A stretch of 64,000 bases of DNA. Source: Amycolatopsis nalaikhensis. Lineage in GTDB: Bacteria; Actinomycetota; Actinomycetes; Mycobacteriales; Pseudonocardiaceae. The position numbers were made by a program, and so were the translations under genes. The notes below the pieces were generated by a model. It saw only the letters and a program-made list of their open reading frames with translations. It had not been told where the DNA came from and made no database searches. Each line of letters begins with the position of its first letter. The stretch's first letter is position 1. Shown here piece after piece: positions 7,772 through 16,400 of this stretch. The stretch is from positions 4,099,501 to 4,163,500 of the forward strand of contig NZ_CP127173.1 of NCBI RefSeq assembly GCF_030264295.1. Reading direction: 5' to 3'.

Positions 7772-8875
7772 CTACTTCTTCAGCTCCGCCCGCACCAGCG
7801 CCGCGCCGTCGGACAGCGCGCGCAGCTTGCTCGCCGCGATCATCCGGGGCAGGTTGATGAGGCCGCAGTCGGTGGACAGGCCGAGCCGGTCCGCCGGCAC
7901 GTACTCCAGCACCCGGCGGATCCGGTCCGCCACCTCGTCCGCGGTCTCGGTCACGGTGGACTTCACGTCGATCACGCCGGCCACGAACGGTTTCGTCCAT
8001 TCGTTGTCCACCAACGGTTTCAGGTCGTCCGGGCCGGTACGGCCGACCTCGTAGTTGAGCGCGTGGATGTTCGCGTCGAGCACGTGCGGGAACAGCGCCT
8101 TGGCCCGGTCCGGCGCCGGGGCGTCGGAGGCGCGGCGGTCGAGCACGAACGCGCCGAACTCGGTCTCCGTCTCGTCCGGGTAGTACGCGGGCGTGCCCGA
8201 GTAGTTGCCCCAGCAGGTGTGCACCCAGAACTGGCAGTCGACGTCGCGGACGGCCACGTTGAGCGCTTCGATCTCCCAGTCGCCCATGCCGTAGGGCCAC
8301 ACGAACTCGTCGAGCTGGATGATGTCGCAGCCGTTGTCGGCGAGCTCGCGGAAGTCCTCGTTGAACGCTCTCGCGATCGCGAGCGCGAGTTCCTTGGTGT
8401 CCTTGTAGTGCAGGTTCGTGGTGGCGGCGGCCAGCACGCCCAGACCGGTGTAGGACACCTTGACCGGCTTGTTCGTCGCCTTACGGGTGGCGCGCAACTG
8501 GTTCAGGTGGAACGGGTACTCGCGCTGGATTTCACCGGTGCACGTCGGCGAGAACAGCGTCGAGTAGATGGGCAGGCCGATCGGCGGGCCGGTGAGCTTG
8601 TACCCGGACATGCGCTCCAGGTAGTAGTACAGAATCGTGCCGTACGGCGAGTCGCCGCCGTAGACCTTGCCGTCGCTGATGATGTCGAGCCCGCCGGCCT
8701 CCTGGTCGTGCACGATCGCGCCGATCGTGTCCTCGAACGCCTCCTTGCTGATCGAGTCGTAAATGAATTCACCCTTGGGCAGCGTGGCGAACGCCGCACC
8801 GTCGTACCACCGCGGATTCGGATAGTTCCCGACCATCGCGGTCGGCAGCAGAACGTCTTGCGAACCAATGAGCAT
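7772..8875 (-). CDS. xecA: Epoxyalkane:coenzyme M transferase (EaCoMT)
   Basis: A 367-aa zinc enzyme of the cobalamin-independent methionine synthase fold. It opens epoxides with the CoM thiolate to give hydroxyalkyl-CoM. The zinc ligands of the His-x-Cys...Cys type are visible: HTCWGNY (His219, Cys221) and STDCGLIN (Cys337). The length equals EaCoMT (XecA/EtnE) and is half that of full MetE, which excludes the methionine synthase reading. A strong Shine-Dalgarno (AAGGACG) precedes ATG 8875. The gene lies between the acyl-CoA synthetase and the CoM-biosynthesis genes on the same strand, so cofactor supply and use are probably co-expressed. EtnE (ethene/vinyl chloride) and XecA (propene) cannot be told apart without a tree. 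Confidence 0.88.
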   Translation of the reverse strand: MLIGSQDVLLPTAMVGNYPNPRWYDGAAFATLPKGEFIYDSISKEAFEDTIGAIVHDQEAGGLDIISDGKVYGGDSPYGTILYYYLERMSGYKLTGPPIGLPIYSTLFSPTCTGEIQREYPFHLNQLRATRKATNKPVKVSYTGLGVLAAATTNLHYKDTKELALAIARAFNEDFRELADNGCDIIQLDEFVWPYGMGDWEIEALNVAVRDVDCQFWVHTCWGNYSGTPAYYPDETETEFGAFVLDRRASDAPAPDRAKALFPHVLDANIHALNYEVGRTGPDDLKPLVDNEWTKPFVAGVIDVKSTVTETADEVADRIRRVLEYVPADRLGLSTDCGLINLPRMIAASKLRALSDGAALVRAELKK

Positions 8876-8932
8876 GTTCTTCGTCCTTCCAGTCGCCGGT
8901 CGTGCGAAACGACGGTAGGACGGGAGAACACC

Positions 8933-11023
8933 TCAGTTCTTCGGCATGGCGGGACCGTACTTTTCGGTGGTGTCCGCACCGCGGGTCAGAATTCGCCAGT
9001 CCACGCACACGCAGCCGTCCGGTCCGGCCAGCACCGGGTTGAGATCGAGTTCGGCGATCCGGTCGCTGCCCGCCAGCAGGTCGCCGACCGACACCACGAC
9101 GTCGGCCAGCGCGTCCCGGTCGACCGGGAGAGCGCCGCGAACGCCGGAAAGCACGGCCGCGCCGCGCAACTCCTCGAGCATCGCGCGAGCCTGTGCGTGG
9201 TCGAGCGGTGCGAGCGCGAACCGGACGTCCCGCAGCACCTCGACGAGAACGCCGCCCATGCCGACCATCACGACGGGCCCGAACGAGGGATCGCGAAAGC
9301 CGCCGACGACCGTCTCGACGCCGTCCATCTTGGACTGCACGAGTACCGACGCGCCTTCGGCGAGTGCGAGCAGTTCCCCGGCCGCCGCGCGTATTCGTTG
9401 TTCGCCGACGAGGCCGACCCGCACACCGCCGACGTCGCTCTTGTGCGTCAGGTCCGGGTGCGCGACCTTCAGCACGACGGGGCCGGGCAAGCGCGCGGCG
9501 GCGGCCACGACTTCGTCGGCCGACTCGCAGCGAACCGTTGGCACCACCGGGATTCCGGCGTATTCGAGCAGGTCTCGCGCGACGATCGGGTCGCCCGGAT
9601 CGTCCACCGGGCCGAGCAGGTCACTGGGCTCGTGCGGCGAGGACGGCTTCGGCTCGAACATGCCGTACCGGACGGCGGCGCCGATCGCGCGGGCCGTCCT
9701 GTCCGGCCATGGCAGGCACGGCACTCCGGACTGGTGCAAGACATCCGCGACGTCATCGGCGGAGCGGGGCGCCACGAAACAGGCGTAGACGGGAACAGGC
9801 ACGTTGTCAGCCCGCAGGCGCTTTACGGCGTCCCGGACCGCCGACGCTACCTCGAGCGACGCCGACCGCTGCAGCAACACCGGAACGACGACATCGACCT
9901 CACCGGAACGGGCGAGCAGGTCGATCGCGCCCGGATAACCCGTGGCGAACAGCCGCCACGCCGGAGTGATGTCGACAGGATTGCGCGGACTGCCGTACGG
10001 CGGCAGCAATTCACTCAACCGAGACCGCAGCGCGGGACTCAATTCCGGAACGTCGAGCCCTTCGTCCGCGAGCAGGTCCGCGAGTTCCACCCCGGTCCCG
10101 CCGGAATTCGTGATGATGCCGACGCGACGGCCACGCGGCGTCGGCTGCTCGGCGAGCGCACGGGCCACGTCCAGCATCTCCAGCCCGGTCCGGACCCGGA
10201 CCACGCCCGAGTCGCGCAGTGCGGCGTCGAGGATGTCGTCATCGGCGGCCAGCGCCGCGGTGTGCGAGACGGCGGCGCGCCGTCCGGCCCCGGTCCGCCC
10301 GCCGACGACCGCGATCACGGGCTTCTCGGCCGTCGCCCGGCGAGCCTCGGCGAAAAACGCGCGCGGGTCGGTGATCGACTCCAGCAGCAGCGCGATCACC
10401 GTGGTGGCCGGGTCTTCGCGCAGGTACGCAAGCACTTCGGCGTCGGTCAGATCGGCCTTGTTGCCCGCCGCGTACACCTTGGCGAACCGCATGGCCTCGT
10501 CGGTGGCGAGCATGTGCACGGCCATCCCGTACGAGCCGGACTGGGTGACCAGGCTGACGCCGCCACCGCCCGGTGGCGTCCCGGCCGCGATCGACGCGTT
10601 GAGCGGCAGGTCCGCGTTCTGCACGCCGAAGCAGTTCGGACCCACCACCCGCACGCCGCCCGCTCTCGCCGCGGCGCGCACCTTTTCCTGTAGCCGCACG
10701 CCATCGCCGCCGATCTCGGCGAAGCCCGCGCTCAGCACCACGGCCGCGGGCACGCCCTTGTCGGCGGCCGCCTCGATCACACCGGGCACGCTGTCCGCCG
10801 GGGTCGCCACCACGACGAGGTCGATCTCGCCGGGCACGGACCGCAGGTCCTGGTATGCGGCCCGGCCGCCGACAGTCCTGTTCGGACAGACCGGAACCAC
10901 CTCGCCGGGAAAGCCGGAAAGGTTGTCCCACAAGAGCTTTCCGACTGAGCCAGCGCGATCGGACGCGCCGACGAGCGCCACCCGCCGTGGCGCGAACACC
11001 GCGTCCAGCGCACGATTCAGCAC
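8933..11023 (-). CDS. NDP-forming acyl-CoA synthetase (fused alpha/beta)
   Basis: A 696-aa protein fusing a CoA-binding Rossmann domain (VALVGASDRAGSVG near residue 17), a succinyl-CoA-ligase-like domain with the phosphohistidine segment AAVSHTAALA near residue 255, and a C-terminal ATP-grasp domain (LKVAHPDLTHKSDVGGV). It couples a carboxylic acid to CoA at the cost of ATP or GTP, or runs in reverse. GTG 11023 is preferred over TTG 11029 because GGAGGTGG then lies 6 nt upstream. It follows the CoA-transferase genes and precedes EaCoMT. Likely substrates are small acids derived from CoM thioethers or sulfoacetate. Specificity is inference. Confidence 0.8.
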   Translation of the reverse strand: MLNRALDAVFAPRRVALVGASDRAGSVGKLLWDNLSGFPGEVVPVCPNRTVGGRAAYQDLRSVPGEIDLVVVATPADSVPGVIEAAADKGVPAAVVLSAGFAEIGGDGVRLQEKVRAAARAGGVRVVGPNCFGVQNADLPLNASIAAGTPPGGGGVSLVTQSGSYGMAVHMLATDEAMRFAKVYAAGNKADLTDAEVLAYLREDPATTVIALLLESITDPRAFFAEARRATAEKPVIAVVGGRTGAGRRAAVSHTAALAADDDILDAALRDSGVVRVRTGLEMLDVARALAEQPTPRGRRVGIITNSGGTGVELADLLADEGLDVPELSPALRSRLSELLPPYGSPRNPVDITPAWRLFATGYPGAIDLLARSGEVDVVVPVLLQRSASLEVASAVRDAVKRLRADNVPVPVYACFVAPRSADDVADVLHQSGVPCLPWPDRTARAIGAAVRYGMFEPKPSSPHEPSDLLGPVDDPGDPIVARDLLEYAGIPVVPTVRCESADEVVAAAARLPGPVVLKVAHPDLTHKSDVGGVRVGLVGEQRIRAAAGELLALAEGASVLVQSKMDGVETVVGGFRDPSFGPVVMVGMGGVLVEVLRDVRFALAPLDHAQARAMLEELRGAAVLSGVRGALPVDRDALADVVVSVGDLLAGSDRIAELDLNPVLAGPDGCVCVDWRILTRGADTTEKYGPAMPKN

Positions 11024-11853
11024 GCGCAACCACCTCCGGGGTCGTGCGCGAACACCCGCGACAACTCGCGTTCGTCGAACTCGCCTTTGCGAACGCCGAG
11101 CGGGTCGATCGTGCGGACCGCCGCCAGTTCCGTTGTGGACGGTGGGTCGAGCGGGCGCAGGTCGCCCGCCACGTCAAGGGGAAACCCCGTCGCGGCGCGG
11201 ACCTCGTCGACACTCACGTCCGGGAAGGTCCGGCACAGCCGCACCGTCTCGCCCGGGAAGTCGAACACGCCCAGTTCGGTGACCATCCACTGTGGACCGC
11301 CGCCGGGGAAGCCGAGCTCGGTCCTGCTGCCGGCCGGGGTGCGGTGGCCCATGTCGGTGATGAAGTCGCACTCGGGCACCAGCGTCCGGCCGCCGCGATG
11401 CCGGGTCGTCCACAGTGTCAGGTTGCCGATCGTGGCGGAGAGGTTGCAGCCGCCACCACCGCCGCCGAGCTTGACCTTCGGCCGGTCGCGCGGACCGATC
11501 ATGGTCACGTTGGTGTTGCCGAACCGGTCGATCTGCCCGCCGGACAGGAACATCCGGTCCACGTCGCCGCGCAGCGCGGCGTCGAAGAACTCCTCGAACC
11601 GCATGCTGTACGCGGCGCCCTGTTTCAGCGCGGCGTCGTTGCCGGTCGGCGGGATGAACGGCGGCTCGGGGTTGATCGCGTACATCGCGCCTTCGACCAG
11701 CACCATGTCCGGCGCGTGCGTCCGGCGGGCCACGTGCATCGCGACCTGCGCGCACGGGCTGCCGAAGCCGTGGAAAACGGTCTCGTCCGGCCGGATGGTG
11801 CGGGCGAGCAGGACGACGAACCATTCGTCCAAAGTGAACGGTCGCGGGCTCAC
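11017..11853 (-). CDS. Family I CoA-transferase, beta subunit
   Basis: A 278-aa protein resembling the beta subunits of glutaconate/3-oxoacid CoA-transferases and the IpdB type. The segment VLVEGAMYAINPEPPF has a conserved acidic residue in the expected active-site region, and LGGGGGGCNLSA is a glycine-rich loop. GTG 11853 overlaps the stop of the alpha subunit, as normal for these pairs. It would move CoA between carboxylates, or cleave a CoA thioester as IpdAB does. In a CoM pathway the plausible substrate is carboxymethyl-CoM or a related acid. Confidence 0.75.
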   Translation of the reverse strand: MSPRPFTLDEWFVVLLARTIRPDETVFHGFGSPCAQVAMHVARRTHAPDMVLVEGAMYAINPEPPFIPPTGNDAALKQGAAYSMRFEEFFDAALRGDVDRMFLSGGQIDRFGNTNVTMIGPRDRPKVKLGGGGGGCNLSATIGNLTLWTTRHRGGRTLVPECDFITDMGHRTPAGSRTELGFPGGGPQWMVTELGVFDFPGETVRLCRTFPDVSVDEVRAATGFPLDVAGDLRPLDPPSTTELAAVRTIDPLGVRKGEFDERELSRVFAHDPGGGCAC

Positions 11854-12758
11854 GCGAACAGCTCCTTCCATGCGTCGGTCGAGGCGGACCAGCCGGTCAG
11901 CTCGTCGAGGCGCCCGATCGCCTTCTGGTATCCGTCCTCGGAACCCGTGTCGTGCACGTATTTCTGGAGATACCCGGCGGCGTCGCCCGAGCGGGCGGCG
12001 GTCACGTACTCGTTCAGATGCGGGCGGTCGTAGGCATAACGGGGGTAGCAGGACGCCGGATGCGCGCCGAACGGGACCTCGACGAGCGCCGACACCAGGT
12101 GTCCTGGCACGGTGATCCCGGCCGCGGTGACGTCCTCTGTGGACACCAGCTCGTCGACCGTCGCGATCACCGCCTTCGACGCGGACGCGAAGCGCTCGTC
12201 GAGCACGTACGGCTGTTCGAGATGCAGGTTGCCGTAGCGGTCGCCGGACGGCGCGTGCAGCAGCGCCACGTCCGGCCGCAGCGCGGGCACCGCGACGAGC
12301 TTCTGCCCGGTGAACGGGCATTCGATCTCGCGGTACTCCGGGTGCAGCGAGCCGATGTCGGACCCGCGCACCCCGACGACCGGCAGGAACGGCACGCCCA
12401 TCTCGGCGGCGCGCAACTGGGCGAGGATCGTCGCGCAGCAGCTTTCCGCGATCTCGATCAACCCGTTCCTGGCGGCTTCGCGGTAGGCGGGGGCGAGACC
12501 GAGGTCCTGCTCGAACCCGACGTAGCTCTCCTCGCACCGCCGCACCGCGCCCGCGGCGACGAGCAGGTCGACGTCGATGCTGTGCGCCGACCCGACGAGG
12601 TGCAAACCCGTGCGACCCTGCCGGATCAGCTCGCGCACCAGCGCCATCGGCAGCCGCGCGCACAGCCCGCCGCCGAGCGCGACGATCGCGCCGTCCGCGA
12701 CGGCCGACGCGGCCTCGGCGAGTGTGGTCCGCTTGTCCCGCGGCGGTCGCAGGCTCAT
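11850..12758 (-). CDS. Family I CoA-transferase, alpha subunit
   Basis: A 302-aa alpha subunit. The N-terminal GAIVALGGGLCARLPMALVR is the expected oxyanion/CoA-binding start, and the body matches glutaconate-CoA-transferase-like proteins (LHLVGSAHSID, LHAPSGDRYGNLHLEQPY). Starts and stops overlap with the reductase upstream and the beta subunit downstream. The alpha-beta pair followed by an acyl-CoA synthetase offers two ways to form a CoA thioester in one operon. Steroid-type (IpdA) activity is possible by homology but no steroid genes surround it. Confidence 0.75.
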   Translation of the reverse strand: MSLRPPRDKRTTLAEAASAVADGAIVALGGGLCARLPMALVRELIRQGRTGLHLVGSAHSIDVDLLVAAGAVRRCEESYVGFEQDLGLAPAYREAARNGLIEIAESCCATILAQLRAAEMGVPFLPVVGVRGSDIGSLHPEYREIECPFTGQKLVAVPALRPDVALLHAPSGDRYGNLHLEQPYVLDERFASASKAVIATVDELVSTEDVTAAGITVPGHLVSALVEVPFGAHPASCYPRYAYDRPHLNEYVTAARSGDAAGYLQKYVHDTGSEDGYQKAIGRLDELTGWSASTDAWKELFA

Positions 12759-14095
12759 GTCCGTGCTCCTTCCGATCGGTTCGCCCGGCCCGCCGCGACC
12801 AGCACCGGGTCGTAGACGGGCGCGAACGGTGGTGCGTAAGCAAGATCGAGCGCGCCGAGGTCGTCCACGGACAGCTCGGCGTGCAACGCGGTGGCTACCA
12901 CGTCGATGCGTTTGGCCGCGCCCTCGCGGCCGGCGAGCTGCGCGCCGAGCAGCCTGCCGTCCGGCGTGTGCACCAGGCGCACGTGCAGCGGGGCCGCGCC
13001 CGGGTAGTACTTGGCGCGCGAACGTGACTCGACATCCGTTGCCACAGCGGGGATTCCGGCCGCCGTCGCCTCGGCGAGACTGAGCCCGGTCCGCGCCACC
13101 TCCAGGTCGAACACCTTCACCACGGCGGTGCCGACCACGCCGCGGAACGACGCACGCCCGCCTGCCGCGACGGTCCCCGCGACCCGCCCGGTCTTGTTCG
13201 CGGCGGGGCCGAGCGGCACCCACGCGGGCGCGCCGAGCACGAGGTGCGGCAACGCCACGCAGTCGCCCGCGGCGAACACACCGGGTAACGAGGTCCGCAT
13301 CCCCTCGTCGACGACGACGGCCCCGTTCGGCAGTTTCTCCGCGCCCGCGAGCAGACCGGTCGCCGGGCGCACGCCGACGGCCAGCACGATCAGGTCCACC
13401 GCGAACTCGGCCCCGTCGACGACCGCGACCGGGCCCGTAGCGCCGTCGAGGATCGCGTCCAGCCTGCTGCCAAGCTGCAGGTCGGCGTGCCGCCGGACCT
13501 CCGCGTCGACCACCTCCGCGATTGGCTCGTCCACTGTGGACAGCACGCGGGGCAGCGCCTCCACGATCCGCACGGCCGCGCCCGCCGCGACGAGCGCTTC
13601 GGCGGTCTCCAGTCCGATGTAGCCCGCGCCGACGACGATCGCTTTGCGCACCGAGCCGGAGTCGAGCAACGTGCGCAGCTTCGCGGCGGACGCCAGCGAG
13701 CGCACCGTGAACACCCTCGGGTGGTCTATACCAGCAATGGGCGGCACCACGGGATCGGCGCCGGCCGCGAGCACCAGCGTGTCGTAGTCCAGGGTCTCGG
13801 CGCCGCCGTCGTTCGCCACCGTCACCCGCCGCGCGGCGGTGTCCAGCTCGCGCACGGTCGTGCCCAGGCGGAGGTCGATTCCCCGCCGGTCACGGAAAAC
13901 CTCCGGCGGGTAGGCGAGCAACGTCTCCGCCCGGTCGACGATTCCGCCGAGGTAGTAAGGGATCCCGCACATCCCGTACGCGGCGTACTCGCCCGCCTCG
14001 CACACGATCACGGGCCTCTCGGGCGCGACCCGCCGCGCGGCCGAAGCCGCCGACATGCCTGCCGCGCCACCCCCGATCACCACCATTCCCGCCAC
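12755..14095 (-). CDS. FAD/NAD(P)-dependent disulfide reductase, CoA-disulfide reductase/NADH oxidase type
   Basis: A 446-aa single-cysteine flavoprotein. It has an FAD-binding GGGAAGMSAASAAR at the N-terminus, the redox Cys in AAYGMCGIPYYL near residue 43 (the single-Cys motif of CoA-disulfide reductase and Nox enzymes), an NAD(P) site VVGAGYIGLETAEAL near residue 155, and the second FAD motif VFAAGDC. It heads the operon that makes CoM and opens epoxides. By family it would reduce CoA disulfide, or CoM disulfide by analogy, keeping the thiol available; a reductive cleavage of a CoM thioether is another idea. It starts at GTG 14095 with an upstream GAGAGG. The conserved motif at 14127-14177 lies about 31 nt upstream. 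Confidence 0.75.
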   Translation of the reverse strand: MAGMVVIGGGAAGMSAASAARRVAPERPVIVCEAGEYAAYGMCGIPYYLGGIVDRAETLLAYPPEVFRDRRGIDLRLGTTVRELDTAARRVTVANDGGAETLDYDTLVLAAGADPVVPPIAGIDHPRVFTVRSLASAAKLRTLLDSGSVRKAIVVGAGYIGLETAEALVAAGAAVRIVEALPRVLSTVDEPIAEVVDAEVRRHADLQLGSRLDAILDGATGPVAVVDGAEFAVDLIVLAVGVRPATGLLAGAEKLPNGAVVVDEGMRTSLPGVFAAGDCVALPHLVLGAPAWVPLGPAANKTGRVAGTVAAGGRASFRGVVGTAVVKVFDLEVARTGLSLAEATAAGIPAVATDVESRSRAKYYPGAAPLHVRLVHTPDGRLLGAQLAGREGAAKRIDVVATALHAELSVDDLGALDLAYAPPFAPVYDPVLVAAGRANRSEGART

Positions 14096-14126
14096 GGTGC
14101 CGCCTCTCGTCGCGAACCAACATGGT

Positions 14127-14177
14127 CAGCATGCGGCCCGACGCCACCTCGCGGTCACCCCTTGGCAGGACGAAGAA
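14127..14177 (-). promoter_or_regulatory. Conserved promoter-proximal motif, copy A
   Basis: Read on the minus strand this 51-bp block begins TTCTTCGTCC and ends GCATGCTG, about 31 nt before the start of the reductase operon. A block with the same two ends at the same spacing lies before the ketopropyl-CoM carboxylase gene (20607-20657). The shared placement suggests a promoter or activator site used by both operons. The DNA sits between divergent genes, so it may also affect the aldehyde dehydrogenase on the plus strand. Confidence 0.5.
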
Positions 14178-14239
14178 TCGGCGCCGGCTCGCCCTGCCGG
14201 ATCGATGGAATAGGGCCGTCCGGGGGCGACCGTGGTCTC

Positions 14240-15652
14240 ATGACTGAGCCATCCGAGGACGCCGTCCGTACCGAAATCGACGCCGTGCTGCGCCGGGCGC
14301 GCGCCGCGGCCGACGCCATCGAGCACTACGACCAGGACCAGGTCGACGAGCTGGTCACCGCCGTCGCGTGGGCGGTGGTGCGCAAGGACCACGCCGAGAA
14401 GCTGGCGAAGCTCGCCGTCGACGAGGGCGGGTTCGGCAACTACGCGGACAAGGTCGCCAAGATCGGCAAGCGGGTCACGGGCGTGCTGGCCGACATGGGG
14501 CCGGTGCGTACCGTCGGCGTGGTGGCGGAACGGCCGGAGGCCGGGATCGTGCAGATCGCGAAGCCAGTCGGGGTCGTCGCCGCGCTCATCCCGACGACCG
14601 GACCCGACGCGACGCCGCCGGTCAAGGCGCTGTTCGCGCTGAAGGGCCGCAACGCGATCGTGTGCGCGCCGCACCCGAGGACGCGGCAGAGCACGGAAAT
14701 GGTCGTCGACTACATGCGCGAGGCGTGCCGTCAGGTCGGCGCGCCCGAGGACCTGGTGCAGGTGGTGCCGGAGCCGTCGCTGGCGAAGACGCGTCTGCTG
14801 ATGCGCGGCGCCGATCTCGTCGTCGCGACCGGTGGCGCCGGGATGGTCAAGGCGGCCTACAGTTCCGGCACCCCGGCCTACGGCGTCGGGGTCGGCAACT
14901 CGGTGCACGTGGTGGACGAGACCGCCGACCTGGCCGACGCCGCCGAGGCGATCATCACGGCCAAGACGTTCGACGAGGCCACGAGCTGCCTGGCCGACAA
15001 CGCCGTCGTCGCGCACGCCTCGGTGTACGACGAGCTGGTCCGGCGACTCGTCGACGGCGGCGGGCACCTGTGCTCTGGCGAGCAGAAAGCGTTGCTGCGC
15101 AAGGCGATGTGGCCCGACAACGGTCCGATCCCGACAATCGACGTGGTCGCGAAACCGGCGCCGCACATCGCTCACCTCGCCGGTTTCGAGGTGCCGGACA
15201 CCTGCCGCCTGCTGCTGGTCGAGGAATCCGGCACCGGCCCCGGACACCCCTTCTCCGGCGAGAAACTGTCCGTCGTGCTGGCGGTCTATCGCTACGAGGG
15301 CGGCATCGACAATGCGGCGAAACTCGTCAACGACATCACCGGGTATCAAGGACTCGGCCACACATGCGGCATCCACACCAGCTCGGACGAGAATGTGGCC
15401 CGCCTCGCGTCGACCACGAAAACCGCGCGGGTGCTGGTGAACCAGAACCTGAACGAAGGCGCGGGCAGCCCGCGTAACGGCCTGCCGTTCACCCTGAGCC
15501 TGAGCTGCGGCACCTGGGGCGGGAATATCACGACGGAGAACGTCAACGCCCGCCATTTCGTGAACCTGACGTGGGTGTCGCGCCCGATCCCGCCACGTGT
15601 CGTGAGCGAGGAGGACCTGTTCGCCGCACACTGGCAGCGCTACGGGAGGTAG
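14240..15652 (+). CDS. CoA-acylating aldehyde dehydrogenase, sulfoacetaldehyde dehydrogenase (SauS)-like
   Basis: A 470-aa enzyme of the acylating ALDH group (EutE/AdhE/SauS). Landmarks are PVGVVAALIPTTGPDATP near residue 110, the catalytic Cys in EATSCLADNAVVAH near residue 253, and SLSCGTWGGNITTENVN near the end, which is close to what I know of sulfoacetaldehyde dehydrogenases. It converts an aldehyde plus CoA and NAD(P) to acyl-CoA. The substrate could be sulfoacetaldehyde, or the structurally similar 2-ketoethyl-CoM formed from ethene oxide. It is the only plus-strand gene in the CoM block, divergent from the reductase operon, and followed by a strong hairpin. Confidence 0.78.
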   Translation: MTEPSEDAVRTEIDAVLRRARAAADAIEHYDQDQVDELVTAVAWAVVRKDHAEKLAKLAVDEGGFGNYADKVAKIGKRVTGVLADMGPVRTVGVVAERPEAGIVQIAKPVGVVAALIPTTGPDATPPVKALFALKGRNAIVCAPHPRTRQSTEMVVDYMREACRQVGAPEDLVQVVPEPSLAKTRLLMRGADLVVATGGAGMVKAAYSSGTPAYGVGVGNSVHVVDETADLADAAEAIITAKTFDEATSCLADNAVVAHASVYDELVRRLVDGGGHLCSGEQKALLRKAMWPDNGPIPTIDVVAKPAPHIAHLAGFEVPDTCRLLLVEESGTGPGHPFSGEKLSVVLAVYRYEGGIDNAAKLVNDITGYQGLGHTCGIHTSSDENVARLASTTKTARVLVNQNLNEGAGSPRNGLPFTLSLSCGTWGGNITTENVNARHFVNLTWVSRPIPPRVVSEEDLFAAHWQRYGR

Positions 15653-15659
15653 CAGAACG

Positions 15660-15685
15660 CCCCGGCCGCGGATTCGCGGCCGGGG
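15660..15685 (+). terminator. Intrinsic-type terminator hairpin after the aldehyde dehydrogenase
   Basis: A perfect 11-bp GC stem (CCCCGGCCGCG pairing with its complement) with a GATT loop starts 8 nt after the stop codon. There is no U-tract, which is common for actinobacterial terminators. Confidence 0.7.
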
Positions 15686-15835
15686 CTGCCGGACGTTGGC
15701 CTGTTCGGCCGATCGTCAGCTCGATTCTCGGCATGTAGCGATTTCGCTGGCAGCAAAGAGATATCTTCGGAGCAAGCCCTTCGGTCGGTCGATGGAATAT
15801 TGGACAGTCTGATTGCCTCTTGCCGAGGGTAGGTC

Positions 15836-16264
15836 GTGAAGCGGGACGAGTATGTCGAGATTCAGGTCGAGGAGCGCCGAATTCCCCGTTTCGCGCGTCA
15901 CATGTTGAAGCGCGCACGTCGAGAAGGGCGTACCGGCCTGTTGGCCTACGCGTTAATTCCAGGAGGAAGCACGCCTCCGCCGTAGACATGGCGACTCGTG
16001 TTCATTCGCCAAGGAACGAGAATACTCTTCAGGGCCGGGCCTGGGCTGCGACAGGGACGTAAATGGGTCGACCTTGCCCCCGGCGTCCATCCGTTGACGT
16101 TCGCGGTTGGCGGTCTCGGCGAGATGGAATTCAGCAGAGAATTCCATCTCGAACCGGCAAAAATCGTGGTCGCCGGATGCAGGACCACATATTCACGATT
16201 TCCGGGAAGCAGCAGCCCGCGACCCGACCGGTGGTATATCGGGATTCTTGAAGGCCACCTGTAG
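15836..16264 (+). pseudogene. Hypothetical ORF interrupted by an in-frame amber codon
   Basis: A single frame runs from GTG 15836 to a stop at 16264 with one TAG at about 15983-15985. The upstream part (49 codons) is basic (RHMLKRARREGRTG); the downstream part, which could restart at GTG 15998, is beta-rich (IRQGTRILFRAGPGLRQGRK). I recognise no family. Base composition from 15690 to 16400 is visibly less GC-rich than the neighbours, suggesting different ancestry. Bases 15690-15835 and 16265-16400 hold nothing I can name. It could be one broken gene, two small genes, or chance. Confidence 0.3.
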
Positions 16265-16400
16265 TCGACCTCGGCTGCACAGTACTTCGGCGCCCACCGT
16301 CAACATCTCAGCGAGAGGCTGTTTCACGGCTTTGCCGTCGAATTGGAGCCGGTCGACGACGCCTGATCGGGCCTTCAGCAGGCCACGGATACCCCGACAC

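Noticed and set aside
7772-8875. Cobalamin-independent methionine synthase
   Set aside because: Length is that of the C-terminal barrel only, and the genes around it make and use CoM; EaCoMT fits better.
7646-10693. Very long antisense open frame (about 1015 codons) opposite the EaCoMT and acyl-CoA synthetase genes
   Set aside because: Its translation is Arg/Gly/His-rich low-complexity without any domain, while the opposite strand encodes recognisable enzymes. It is a GC-rich shadow.
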